DNA of 9,377 nt from Pseudomonadota bacterium. GTDB taxonomy: Bacteria; Pseudomonadota; Alphaproteobacteria; CACIAM-22H2. Of the stretch, positions 1-6,481 are shown piece by piece. Position numbers and translations under genes: made by a program. The DNA is taken from contig JAIUNH010000115.1 of the NCBI GenBank assembly GCA_020161965.1, positions 1 through 9,377 of the forward strand, in the 5' to 3' direction. Numbering within the stretch: the first letter of the stretch is position 1; each line of letters starts with the position of its first letter. The notes below the pieces were generated by a model. It made no database searches. It had not been told where the DNA came from and was given only the letters and a program-made list of their open reading frames with translations.

Positions 1-166
1 CCGGCCACGCGGGCATCGCCGAGGTCTTCACCGCGCGCGGGTCGACCTCCTCGGCGATGATGACGGTGTTGGTGGGGCCGTCGGTGCGAATGGGCGTGAG
101 CGGCTTGCCGTCTTCGATGACGGCTGCCGTTTCGTTGAGCGTGGGTTTCTTCGGCGGCGTGCTCAC
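1..166 (-). CDS. Unrecognised protein, N-terminal part only (runs off the left edge)
   Basis: A minus-strand frame opens after an in-frame TAA (bases 179-181 on the plus strand) and starts at GTG 166-164. It stays open for 55 codons to the edge. The product begins MSTPPKKPTLNETAAV, continues with IEDGKPLTPIRTDGPTNT and reaches VIIAEEVDP. Third codon positions are about 90 percent G or C, with ordinary amino-acid usage, unlike most antisense frames nearby. There is no clear Shine-Dalgarno sequence before the GTG. I do not recognise a family; the first 30 residues look like a flexible polar leader. It is divergent from the small plus-strand frame at 256, with about 90 bases between them. It may come from a different genome than the rest of the window (see the finding on the left edge). 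Confidence 0.45.
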   Translation of the reverse strand, partial: MSTPPKKPTLNETAAVIEDGKPLTPIRTDGPTNTVIIAEEVDPRAVKTSAMPAWP

Positions 167-255
167 GGGCGAACGACGTTACCGCGAGTCGGGAGCGTTT
201 GATTCAGCGGTCACGGCTCGGCGCACGTTTCGGGGCGACGCTGCATCAGCGCCAC

Positions 256-477
256 ATGCGCTCCTGGCTTGCGTCTGTCGTGCTGTGTGCCGCCTGCGGC
301 CCCGAGCTGCTGGACTCGACGGCGGTGGTCGACGGCGACGTCGAATCCGGCTCGGTCATGGCCGGCCAATCGGTCGGCATGGTGACGCGCGAGCAAAGCG
401 TCAAAGACATTCTCGACGAACTCGTCGCGCAGGCGGTGGACGCCCTCGTCGCGCGCGAGGCGGCGGGAGCCGCGTAA
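256..477 (+). CDS. C-terminal fragment of a nitronate monooxygenase/FabK-like flavoprotein, with an unrelated N-terminus
   Basis: From about residue 23 the product (AVVDGDVESGSVMAGQSVGM and onward) matches the conserved C-terminus of the nitronate monooxygenase/2-nitropropane dioxygenase and FabK group of FMN enzymes. In them a GD(V/I)E-GS-(V/L)MAGQS-GMV motif is followed by a closing helix. These proteins are normally above 300 residues; here only about 50 residues of that family remain. The first 20 residues, starting MRSWLASVVLCAACGPE, look like a secretion or lipoprotein leader and do not belong to the family. A TTG at 199 is an alternative upstream start. The frame stops with TAA at 475-477, whose last A is the first base of the ptsP start, so the real parent gene would be translationally coupled to ptsP. 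As it stands it should have no catalytic activity. It is either a broken gene or the product of an assembly join. Confidence 0.5.
   Translation: MRSWLASVVLCAACGPELLDSTAVVDGDVESGSVMAGQSVGMVTREQSVKDILDELVAQAVDALVAREAAGAA
465..469 (+). promoter_or_regulatory. Shine-Dalgarno sequence of ptsP
   Basis: GGGAG lies seven bases before ATG 477. It fixes that ATG as the ptsP start, although the same frame stays open about 420 bases further upstream. The site lies inside the end of the preceding frame. Confidence 0.65.
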
Positions 478-2750
478 TGGCCGCGACGCTGGGGCCCGGG
501 GCGACGCGCCGGCTGCTCAAGCGTCTGCGCGACACGATGGCGGCGGGCGGTACGGCCCAGCAGCGCCTCGACAAGATCGTCAAAATCATCGCCGGCGAGC
601 TGATCGCCGAAGTGTGCTCGGTCTACATCACGCGCGCGGGCCAAGTGCTCGAGCTGTTCGCGACCGAAGGCTTGAAACCCGAAGCGGTCCACAAAACGCG
701 CCTGCGGGTGGGCGAAGGTATCGTCGGCGAAATCGCGGAGAATGCGCGCCCCTTGGCGCTGGCCGACGCGCAATCGCATCCGAACTTCGCCTTCCGCCCG
801 GAAACGGGCGAAGAAATCTTTCACTCGATGCTCGGCGTGCCGATCCTGCGCAGCGGGCGTGCGATCGGCGTGGTCGCGATTCAAAACCGTACCTTCCGCG
901 AATACGCGGACGAGGAAGTCGAAGCGCTCCAGACCGTCGCGATGGTGCTGGCCGAGCTGGTCGCGTCGGGCGAATTGGTGTCGCCCGACGAAATGCTGCG
1001 CACGGAGGATGCGGGGCTCGTCGCGTCCGAGCGCATCGAAGGCCAGAAGCTCAACGAAGGTATTGCCATCGGCATCGTCGTGCTGCATCAGCCGCGCGTC
1101 TCCGTGCGCCAGATGGTGGCCGACGACCCGGCGGCCGAAAAGAAGCGCCTGCGCGAAGCCGCCGCGGGCATGCGCACCGATATCGATCGCATCTTCGCCG
1201 ATGCGGGGCTCGAAGAAGGCGACGAGCGCTGGGAAATCCTCGAGACCTATCGGATGTTCGCCGAGGATCGCGGCTGGTTCAGCCGCATCGCCGACGCGAT
1301 CGATACGGGCCTGACCGCCGAAGCCGCCGTGCAGCGCGTGCAGGAGGATAACCGCGCGCGTCTGGCGATGGTGTCGGATCCCTATATCCGCGAACGCATC
1401 ACCGATTTCGACGATCTCGCCAACCGGCTCGTCCGGCATTTGACCGGCGATCGCACGGCGGCGGCGGATACCGATCTGCCCGACGATATCGTGCTGGTCG
1501 CGCGCAATCTCGGCCCCGCCGAATTGCTCGAATACGACCGGCGCAAATTGAAGGGTGTGGCGCTGGAGGAAGGCTCCAGCACATCGCACGTTGCGATCAT
1601 CGCGCACGCGCTCGACTTGCCGATGGTCGGGCACGCCGCCGGCTTGCTGTCGCGCGCGGAGCCGGGCGATCCCGTCGTCGTCGATGCGATGGGCGGTCAG
1701 ATCATCCTGCGTCCGCGCGAAGACGTGCGCGATACCTACGCCGCCGCCTTGCGCGCGCGCCAGGAACGGCGCGCGGGCTATGCGGCGCTGAAGGATCTGC
1801 CCGCCGTCACGCGCGACGGCACGCCGATCTCGCTCAACATGAATGCGGGCCTCGTGCTCGATCTCGAACATTTGGCGGAGAGCGGGGCGGACGGCATCGG
1901 TCTCTACCGCACCGAGATTCCGTTCATGATCCGCTCGACGATGCCCGACGTCGTCGAGCAGACGGATCTCTATCGCCGCATCTTGGATCGCGCGGAAAAT
2001 CGGCCGGTCGTGTTCCGCACCCTCGATATCGGCGGCGACAAGGTGCTGCCTTATCTCGACGCGAACCCGCAGGAAAATCCCGCGATGGGCGTGCGCGCGA
2101 TCCGTCTGACGCTCGACCGTCCGGCGATTTTGCGCGAACAGGTGCGCGGGCTGTTGCGCGCGGCAGGCGGTCGGCGCCTCGACATCATGTTCCCGATGGT
2201 CGCCGAAATCGCCGAGTTCGATGCCGCCAAGGAATTGCTGGAGATCGAGGTCACGCGTGAGTCGAAACGCGGGCGCGCCTTGCCCGATCCCATCCGCATC
2301 GGCGTGATGCTGGAAGTGCCGTCGCTCTATTGGCAGCTGCCGCAACTTTTGAAGCGCGTCGATTTTATTTCGGTCGGATCGAACGATCTGATGCAGTTCT
2401 TCTACGCGTCCGATCGCGGCAATCCCGATATGGCTGATCGCTACGATCCGTTGTCGCCGGGCATGCTCAGCTTCCTGCGCGCCATCGCGCGCGATTGCGA
2501 AGCCACGCATACGCAGCTCACCTTGTGCGGCGACATGGCCTCGCGCCCGCTGGAAGCGATGGCGCTGCTCGGCATCGGCTATCGCCGCCTGTCGATGCCA
2601 TTCCCCGCAATCGGCCCGGTGAAGGCGATGGTGCGCGCGCTCGACCTGCCCCCGCTTGCCAAGTATCTCGACGAGATCTGCCGCCTGGCCGATCACTCGG
2701 TGCGCAAGAAGCTCGGCGACTTCGCACGCGATCACAACATACCCGTGTAG
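477..2750 (+). CDS. ptsP: Phosphoenolpyruvate-protein phosphotransferase, nitrogen PTS enzyme I (EI-Ntr)
   Basis: Takes phosphate from phosphoenolpyruvate and passes it to NPr and then EIIA-Ntr, a cytoplasmic regulatory relay rather than a sugar importer. The 757-residue product has the full EI-Ntr layout. A GAF sensor domain (about residues 30-165) is followed by the EI N-terminal domain (about 192-315). Next is the swivelling phosphohistidine domain, with EEGSSTSHVAI and active His371, and then the PEP-binding barrel (about 440-735). The barrel carries GLYRTEIPFM (Arg478), FRTLDIGGDK (Arg514), GSNDLMQ and LCGDMASRP (catalytic Cys684), so all key residues are present. In some alphaproteobacteria the GAF domain of this protein is reported to respond to glutamine. 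ATG 477 is chosen because the product then begins shortly before the GAF domain and is preceded by a good Shine-Dalgarno; the upstream extension of the frame reads as non-coding. It overlaps the preceding stop by one base (TAATG). Confidence 0.97.
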   Translation: MAATLGPGATRRLLKRLRDTMAAGGTAQQRLDKIVKIIAGELIAEVCSVYITRAGQVLELFATEGLKPEAVHKTRLRVGEGIVGEIAENARPLALADAQSHPNFAFRPETGEEIFHSMLGVPILRSGRAIGVVAIQNRTFREYADEEVEALQTVAMVLAELVASGELVSPDEMLRTEDAGLVASERIEGQKLNEGIAIGIVVLHQPRVSVRQMVADDPAAEKKRLREAAAGMRTDIDRIFADAGLEEGDERWEILETYRMFAEDRGWFSRIADAIDTGLTAEAAVQRVQEDNRARLAMVSDPYIRERITDFDDLANRLVRHLTGDRTAAADTDLPDDIVLVARNLGPAELLEYDRRKLKGVALEEGSSTSHVAIIAHALDLPMVGHAAGLLSRAEPGDPVVVDAMGGQIILRPREDVRDTYAAALRARQERRAGYAALKDLPAVTRDGTPISLNMNAGLVLDLEHLAESGADGIGLYRTEIPFMIRSTMPDVVEQTDLYRRILDRAENRPVVFRTLDIGGDKVLPYLDANPQENPAMGVRAIRLTLDRPAILREQVRGLLRAAGGRRLDIMFPMVAEIAEFDAAKELLEIEVTRESKRGRALPDPIRIGVMLEVPSLYWQLPQLLKRVDFISVGSNDLMQFFYASDRGNPDMADRYDPLSPGMLSFLRAIARDCEATHTQLTLCGDMASRPLEAMALLGIGYRRLSMPFPAIGPVKAMVRALDLPPLAKYLDEICRLADHSVRKKLGDFARDHNIPV

Positions 2751-2854
2751 TTTTTATTACTTCGCTGGAAAATTTACGGCCCGCTTGCTGTTGGCGGTCG
2801 ATGCCGAAGGTGATAAGACTCCGACCGGGATAACCCGCAGAGCCGCGCGTGAAA

Positions 2855-2883
2855 TTTCCGGATCGCCCATTCCGGTATATATT
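2855..2883 (+). promoter_or_regulatory. Possible promoter of the rodZ-like gene
   Basis: The gap after ptsP (2751-2906) is AT-richer than its surroundings and ends in an alternating TA stretch. TATATT at 2878-2883 is a fair -10 hexamer. Seventeen bases upstream is TTTCCG (2855-2860), a poor match to a -35. Transcription from it would begin near 2890, just before the Shine-Dalgarno at 2897, giving a very short leader. A T-rich run sits directly after the ptsP stop (2751-2758) but without a strong hairpin before it, so I do not call a terminator. Confidence 0.3.
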
Positions 2884-2896
2884 TCATGGGCTTAAC

Positions 2897-2901
2897 GGAG
2901 G
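2897..2901 (+). promoter_or_regulatory. Shine-Dalgarno sequence that sets the rodZ-like start
   Basis: GGAGG lies five bases before GTG 2907. The in-frame ATG at 2886 lies upstream of this site and has no comparable sequence before it, so GTG 2907 is the better start. Confidence 0.7.
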
Positions 2902-2906
2902 CTTCG

Positions 2907-3992
2907 GTGGCCGCAAGCCAACGCGACGAAGCACGGATGAAGGATATGGCGGCGTTGGAAACGCCGCTGCGCGCGCGCGTGGGCGAAACGTTGCGCGCGG
3001 AACGCGAACGGCGCGGCTGGTCGGTCGCCGACGTCGCCAAGCATCTCAAAATCCGCCGCGTCCAACTCGAAGCGATCGAGACGAGCAACTTCAACGAGCT
3101 GCCGCGCGGCGCCTATGCCGCCGGGTTCGTGCGCTCCTACGCGGAACTGCTCGATCTGGACGCCGCCGCTCTCAGCCGCCGTTTCAAGGAAGAAGCCGCG
3201 GGCATCGATGTGCCGGCCGAGCTGTCCTTCCCCACGCCGATCAATGAAAGCCGCCTGCCGGGTGGCGTGTTGGTGGCGCTGTCGCTGCTGCTCGCCGTCG
3301 GCGCCTACGGCACTTGGTATTACGTGACGGCCGCCGACCGCGCACCTGTGCCGCGCGTCACCGCCGTGCCCGAAACCCTGGCCGCGCGCGTTCCCGCGCC
3401 CACGCCGGCTCCGTCGCCGGCGGAAGCCCAAGCGCGCGTTCTGCCGCCCGTGCCGCATGTCGAGCCGGCCCCGGCTTTGCCGGTTGCGCCGCCGCCGGTC
3501 GCCGTCGTTCCCGCGACACCCGCGCCGGCCCCCGTCGCCCCGGCCCCGCAAATCGCCGCCGTTCCGCCAGTCGTGGCGCCCGTCGCCCCGGTACCGGCAG
3601 CACCGGCCGCGCCCGTGACCGGCTCGGCGCCGGTATCGGAACCGGGAACGCCGCGTGTGTTCGGCGAGACGAACGAAGGCCGGATCGTTATCCGCGCGAC
3701 CGGCGATAGCTGGACGCAAGTGCGCGACGCCAACGGCAATGTCGTGTTCTCGCGAATCTTGCGTGCCGGCGAGACCTATAACGTGCCCGATCGTCCGGGC
3801 CTGACCATGTCCACCGGCAATGCCGGCGCGTTGGATGTGCGGGTGGACGGTTCCGCCGCACCCGCTTTGGGCCGTTCGGGCATGGTCGAACGCGGGATCG
3901 CGTTGGACCCGGAAAAACTCGCATCCGGTACGGCCAAGAGCGAGACGCCCGCCGCCCCGGCGCGCCCCGCCGGGCCCGGCTCGCAGGGCTGA
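2907..3992 (+). CDS. rodZ: RodZ-like cytoskeletal membrane protein (HTH, one membrane segment, DUF4115)
   Basis: In rod-shaped bacteria RodZ binds MreB through a cytoplasmic helix-turn-helix domain and anchors it to the membrane. This 361-residue protein has that layout. An HTH_25 domain (about residues 25-94, with GETLRAERERRGWSV and ELPRGAYAAGFVRSYAELL) is followed by one hydrophobic segment (about 119-140, with VLVALSLLLAVGAYG). A linker of about 110 residues rich in Pro, Ala and Val comes next. A C-terminal DUF4115 domain (about 258-315, RIVIRATGDSWTQVRD) should face the periplasm. The start is GTG 2907, chosen for the GGAGG before it; ATG 2886 would add seven residues. The gene is followed 75 bases later by ispG, the same adjacency as in E. 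coli (rodZ-ispG). A cytoplasmic transcription factor is unlikely given the membrane segment and DUF4115. Confidence 0.88.
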   Translation: MAASQRDEARMKDMAALETPLRARVGETLRAERERRGWSVADVAKHLKIRRVQLEAIETSNFNELPRGAYAAGFVRSYAELLDLDAAALSRRFKEEAAGIDVPAELSFPTPINESRLPGGVLVALSLLLAVGAYGTWYYVTAADRAPVPRVTAVPETLAARVPAPTPAPSPAEAQARVLPPVPHVEPAPALPVAPPPVAVVPATPAPAPVAPAPQIAAVPPVVAPVAPVPAAPAAPVTGSAPVSEPGTPRVFGETNEGRIVIRATGDSWTQVRDANGNVVFSRILRAGETYNVPDRPGLTMSTGNAGALDVRVDGSAAPALGRSGMVERGIALDPEKLASGTAKSETPAAPARPAGPGSQG

Positions 3993-4003
3993 CCCGATTA
4001 CGC

Positions 4004-4009
4004 TATATA
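4004..4009 (+). promoter_or_regulatory. Weak -10-like sequence before ispG
   Basis: TATATA sits in the 75-base gap between the rodZ-like stop and ispG, in otherwise GC-rich DNA, about 60 bases before the start codon. I see no convincing -35 at the right distance. It may add a second promoter inside the rodZ-ispG unit or may be chance. Confidence 0.2.
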
Positions 4010-4067
4010 AAGGTCCGTCCGGGCGGTTCGGCCGCGCGGGCGTATTCTTCCCCCTTCGGGTTCGCCG

Positions 4068-5186
4068 ATGACCGTTCGCGCCTATCGCCAAATTCTGCGC
4101 CGTAAAAGCCGTCAGATCATGGTCGGCAACGTGCCGGTCGGCGGCGATTCGCCGATCACCGTGCAGACGATGACCAACACGCCCACGCCCGACGTGGCCG
4201 CGACGGTCGAGCAGATCCGCCGCGCGGAAGAAGCGGGCGTGGATATCGTGCGCGTCTCCTGCCCCGACGAGGAATCGACCGCCGCTTTGGGCGCCATCGT
4301 GAAGGCGTCGAAAGTGCCGGTCGTCGCCGACATCCATTTCCATTACCGCCGCGCGATCGAAGCGGCGAAGGCCGGGGCGGCGTGCTTGCGCATCAACCCC
4401 GGCAATATCGGTTCCAAGGAACGCGTGCGCGAGGTCGTGAAGGCCGCCAAGGATTACGGTTGCTCGATGCGCATCGGCGTCAATGCGGGCTCGCTCGAGA
4501 AGGAATTGCTGGATAAATACGGCGAGCCTTGCCCCGAAGCGATGGTCGAAAGCGCCCTGAACCACGCGAAATATCTCGAGGACGAGGATTTCCGCGAGTT
4601 CAAGATTTCGTGCAAAGCGTCGGACGTGTTCCTCGCGGTCGCGGCCTATCAGCAGCTTGCGGAAGTCTGCGACTATCCATTGCACCTGGGCATCACCGAA
4701 GCTGGTGCGACGCGCATGGGCACGGTCAAATCGTCGATCGGCATGGGTTCGTTGCTATGGGCGGGCATCGGCGACACGATCCGCGTTTCGCTCTCGGCCC
4801 ATCCGGTCGAGGAAGTGAAAGTCGGCTACGACATTCTGAAGTCGCTGGGCCTGCGCCGGCGCGGCGTGACCGTCGTGTCGTGCCCGTCCTGCTCGCGCCA
4901 GCAATACGACGTGATCAAGACCGTCGAGCGTTTGGAAGAACGCCTTTCGCACATCACCGTGCCGATGACCGTGTCGGTGATCGGCTGCGTGGTGAACGGC
5001 CCCGGCGAAGCGCGCGAAACCGATATCGGTTTCACGGGCGGGGGCAACGGCACGCATATGGTCTATGTCGGCGGCGTGCCCGACCATAAGGTCAAGGACG
5101 TCGATATCGTCGAGTATCTCGCCGAGATGGTCGAGAAAAAGGCGGCGGAAATCCAGGCGCGCGACGCGTCCAAGGCCGCGGAATGA
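4068..5186 (+). CDS. ispG: 4-hydroxy-3-methylbut-2-en-1-yl diphosphate synthase (IspG/GcpE)
   Basis: Catalyses the reductive ring opening of 2-C-methyl-D-erythritol 2,4-cyclodiphosphate to HMBPP, the penultimate step of the MEP isoprenoid pathway, using a [4Fe-4S] cluster fed by flavodoxin or ferredoxin. The 372-residue product is the usual length of the two-domain bacterial enzyme. The N-terminal barrel includes VGGDSPITVQTMTNT, VADIHFHY and RINPGNIGS. The iron-sulfur domain carries the cluster ligands Cys272 and Cys275 (SCPSCSRQQYDV) and Cys307 in GCVVNGPGEA, with Glu314 as fourth ligand, matching Cys270, Cys273, Cys305 and Glu312 of E. coli. ATG 4068 gives the family N-terminus (MTVRAYRQILRRKSRQI). 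No clear Shine-Dalgarno precedes it. It is probably co-transcribed with the rodZ-like gene. Confidence 0.97.
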   Translation: MTVRAYRQILRRKSRQIMVGNVPVGGDSPITVQTMTNTPTPDVAATVEQIRRAEEAGVDIVRVSCPDEESTAALGAIVKASKVPVVADIHFHYRRAIEAAKAGAACLRINPGNIGSKERVREVVKAAKDYGCSMRIGVNAGSLEKELLDKYGEPCPEAMVESALNHAKYLEDEDFREFKISCKASDVFLAVAAYQQLAEVCDYPLHLGITEAGATRMGTVKSSIGMGSLLWAGIGDTIRVSLSAHPVEEVKVGYDILKSLGLRRRGVTVVSCPSCSRQQYDVIKTVERLEERLSHITVPMTVSVIGCVVNGPGEARETDIGFTGGGNGTHMVYVGGVPDHKVKDVDIVEYLAEMVEKKAAEIQARDASKAAE

Positions 5187-5188
5187 GC

Positions 5189-5225
5189 CGGGGCCCCGAC
5201 TTCGTTTCGCTTTAGCGACGCGAAA
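5189..5225 (+). promoter_or_regulatory. Palindrome and hairpin in the short gap before hemA
   Basis: The 38-base gap between ispG and hemA holds a perfect 10-base palindrome, CGGGGCCCCG (5189-5198). After it comes a six-pair stem, TTTCGC (5205-5210) with GCGAAA (5220-5225), around a nine-base loop. The last paired base is the A of the hemA ATG. A shorter alternative pairs TCGC with GCGA inside the same segment. No Shine-Dalgarno sequence is visible, so the structure could limit ribosome access; a role is inference. Confidence 0.35.
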
Positions 5226-6481
5226 TGTCGGCGCCATTCTCGCGCCCCCGCCTATGCGTGGTGGGGGCCAATCACAAAACCGCATCTTCTTCGCTCCGTG
5301 ACGCGCTGTTCGTCCCGGAAGCGGAAATGCGTGGGCTGCTGGAAAGCCTGAAGCGCGCGGGTTTGCGCCAAGCTGTGGCGATGTCGACCTGCGATCGCAC
5401 CGAATTGCAGATCGCTTCCGACGATCCCGATGCGGCGCGCGATGCGGTTCTTGCGGCGTTGGCGCCGCGCAGCGGCATGGCGGCGAGCGAACTTCGCGAG
5501 TCCTTCTATGTCGCTGCGGACGACGATGCGTTGCGCCATGTTTTCGCGGTGGCGGCCTCGCTCGACAGCCAAGTCGTCGGCGAACCGCAGGTGCTGGGGC
5601 AGTTGAAAGCGGCACATCGCTTGTCGCGCGAGATGGGGCTGACCGGTCCCGAACTCGACGCGGCACTCGAACACGCTTACGCCGCCGCCAAACGCGTGCG
5701 CAGCGAAACCGCGATCGGCGAACGCCCGGTCAGCCTTGCCGCCGCCGCCGCCGAAGTCGCGCGCGACGTGCACGGCAATGTCGCGTCCTGCACCGGCTTG
5801 CTGATCGGGGCGGGTGAGATGGGCGAAACGCTGGTCGAGCATTTCCAGCGCGCCGGCATGACGAAGTTGAATGTGGCCGCCCCCAGTGCGGCGCGCGCGG
5901 GCGATCTCGCCAGGCGTTTGAACGGCACGGCCGTGAATTTCGAAGCGCTCGACGAGGCGCTCGCCGCCGCCGATCTGGTGTTCTCGGCTTTGGGGCGCGG
6001 GCAGGAAACGCTCGATGCGCCGCGCGTCGAAGTGGCATTGAAGCGCCGCCGCCGCCGGCCGATCCTGCTGCTCGACCTTGCAGTACCCGAGGAGATCGCG
6101 CGCGCGGTCGAAAAACTCGATGGCGCGTTCCGCTACGCGATCGACGATCTGGAAGGCCTGGCGCTAAAAGGCCGGGCGGAGCGCGAAGCCTCGCTCGCCG
6201 AAGCGTGGAAGATCGTCGAGGGCGAGCTCGACGCGTTCCGCCGCCAAGGGGCGGGGCGCGCCGCAGATCCCGCGATCGTCGCCTTGCGCCGGCGCTTCGA
6301 AAGCGAACGCCAGCGCGTGCTCGCCGAAACGCAAGATCCCGCGCGCGCTACCGAATTGCTGATCCATCGCCTGCTGCACGCGCCGTCGGAAGAATTGCGC
6401 GCGTTGACCCAAGGCGATCCCAAGACCCGCGAAATGGCCGAGCAACTGGTCGCGCGATTGTTTAGAACGGACGAGTCATGA
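5225..6481 (+). CDS. hemA: Glutamyl-tRNA reductase (C5 pathway of tetrapyrrole synthesis)
   Basis: Reduces glutamyl-tRNA(Glu) to glutamate-1-semialdehyde with NADPH, the committed step of the C5 route to 5-aminolevulinate. The 418-residue product has the three family parts. The N-terminal catalytic domain has VVGANHKTA, MSTCDRTEL with nucleophile Cys56, His105 at the position of the E. coli catalytic-region histidine, and LDSQVVGEPQVLGQLK. The NADPH-binding fold has GAGEMG at 195-200. The C-terminal dimerisation helices include HRLLHAPSEELRAL. The motif around the nucleophile is STCD rather than the usual STCN. ATG 5225 starts nine residues before the conserved core and no better start is visible. 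The stop overlaps the prfA start (ATGA), as in the E. coli hemA-prfA-prmC order. This is not the 5-aminolevulinate synthase that also carries the name hemA in many alphaproteobacteria. Confidence 0.95.
   Translation: MSAPFSRPRLCVVGANHKTASSSLRDALFVPEAEMRGLLESLKRAGLRQAVAMSTCDRTELQIASDDPDAARDAVLAALAPRSGMAASELRESFYVAADDDALRHVFAVAASLDSQVVGEPQVLGQLKAAHRLSREMGLTGPELDAALEHAYAAAKRVRSETAIGERPVSLAAAAAEVARDVHGNVASCTGLLIGAGEMGETLVEHFQRAGMTKLNVAAPSAARAGDLARRLNGTAVNFEALDEALAAADLVFSALGRGQETLDAPRVEVALKRRRRRPILLLDLAVPEEIARAVEKLDGAFRYAIDDLEGLALKGRAEREASLAEAWKIVEGELDAFRRQGAGRAADPAIVALRRRFESERQRVLAETQDPARATELLIHRLLHAPSEELRALTQGDPKTREMAEQLVARLFRTDES

Noticed and set aside
57..476. Extension of the ptsP frame about 140 codons upstream of ATG 477
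   Set aside because: The translated extension is arginine- and glycine-rich with no family resemblance, overlaps another frame ending at 477, and a good Shine-Dalgarno supports ATG 477.
246..2735. An 829-codon open frame on the minus strand opposite ptsP
   Set aside because: It is the antisense shadow of a high-GC gene, with His/Arg/Gln-rich composition and no recognisable domain.
2751..2758. Terminator after ptsP based on TTTTTATT
   Set aside because: No stable GC-rich stem lies directly before the T-rich run.
2892..4685. A 597-codon minus-strand frame opposite the rodZ-like gene and ispG
   Set aside because: Low-complexity Arg/Gly/His composition that mirrors the proline-rich linker of the plus-strand gene; no motifs.
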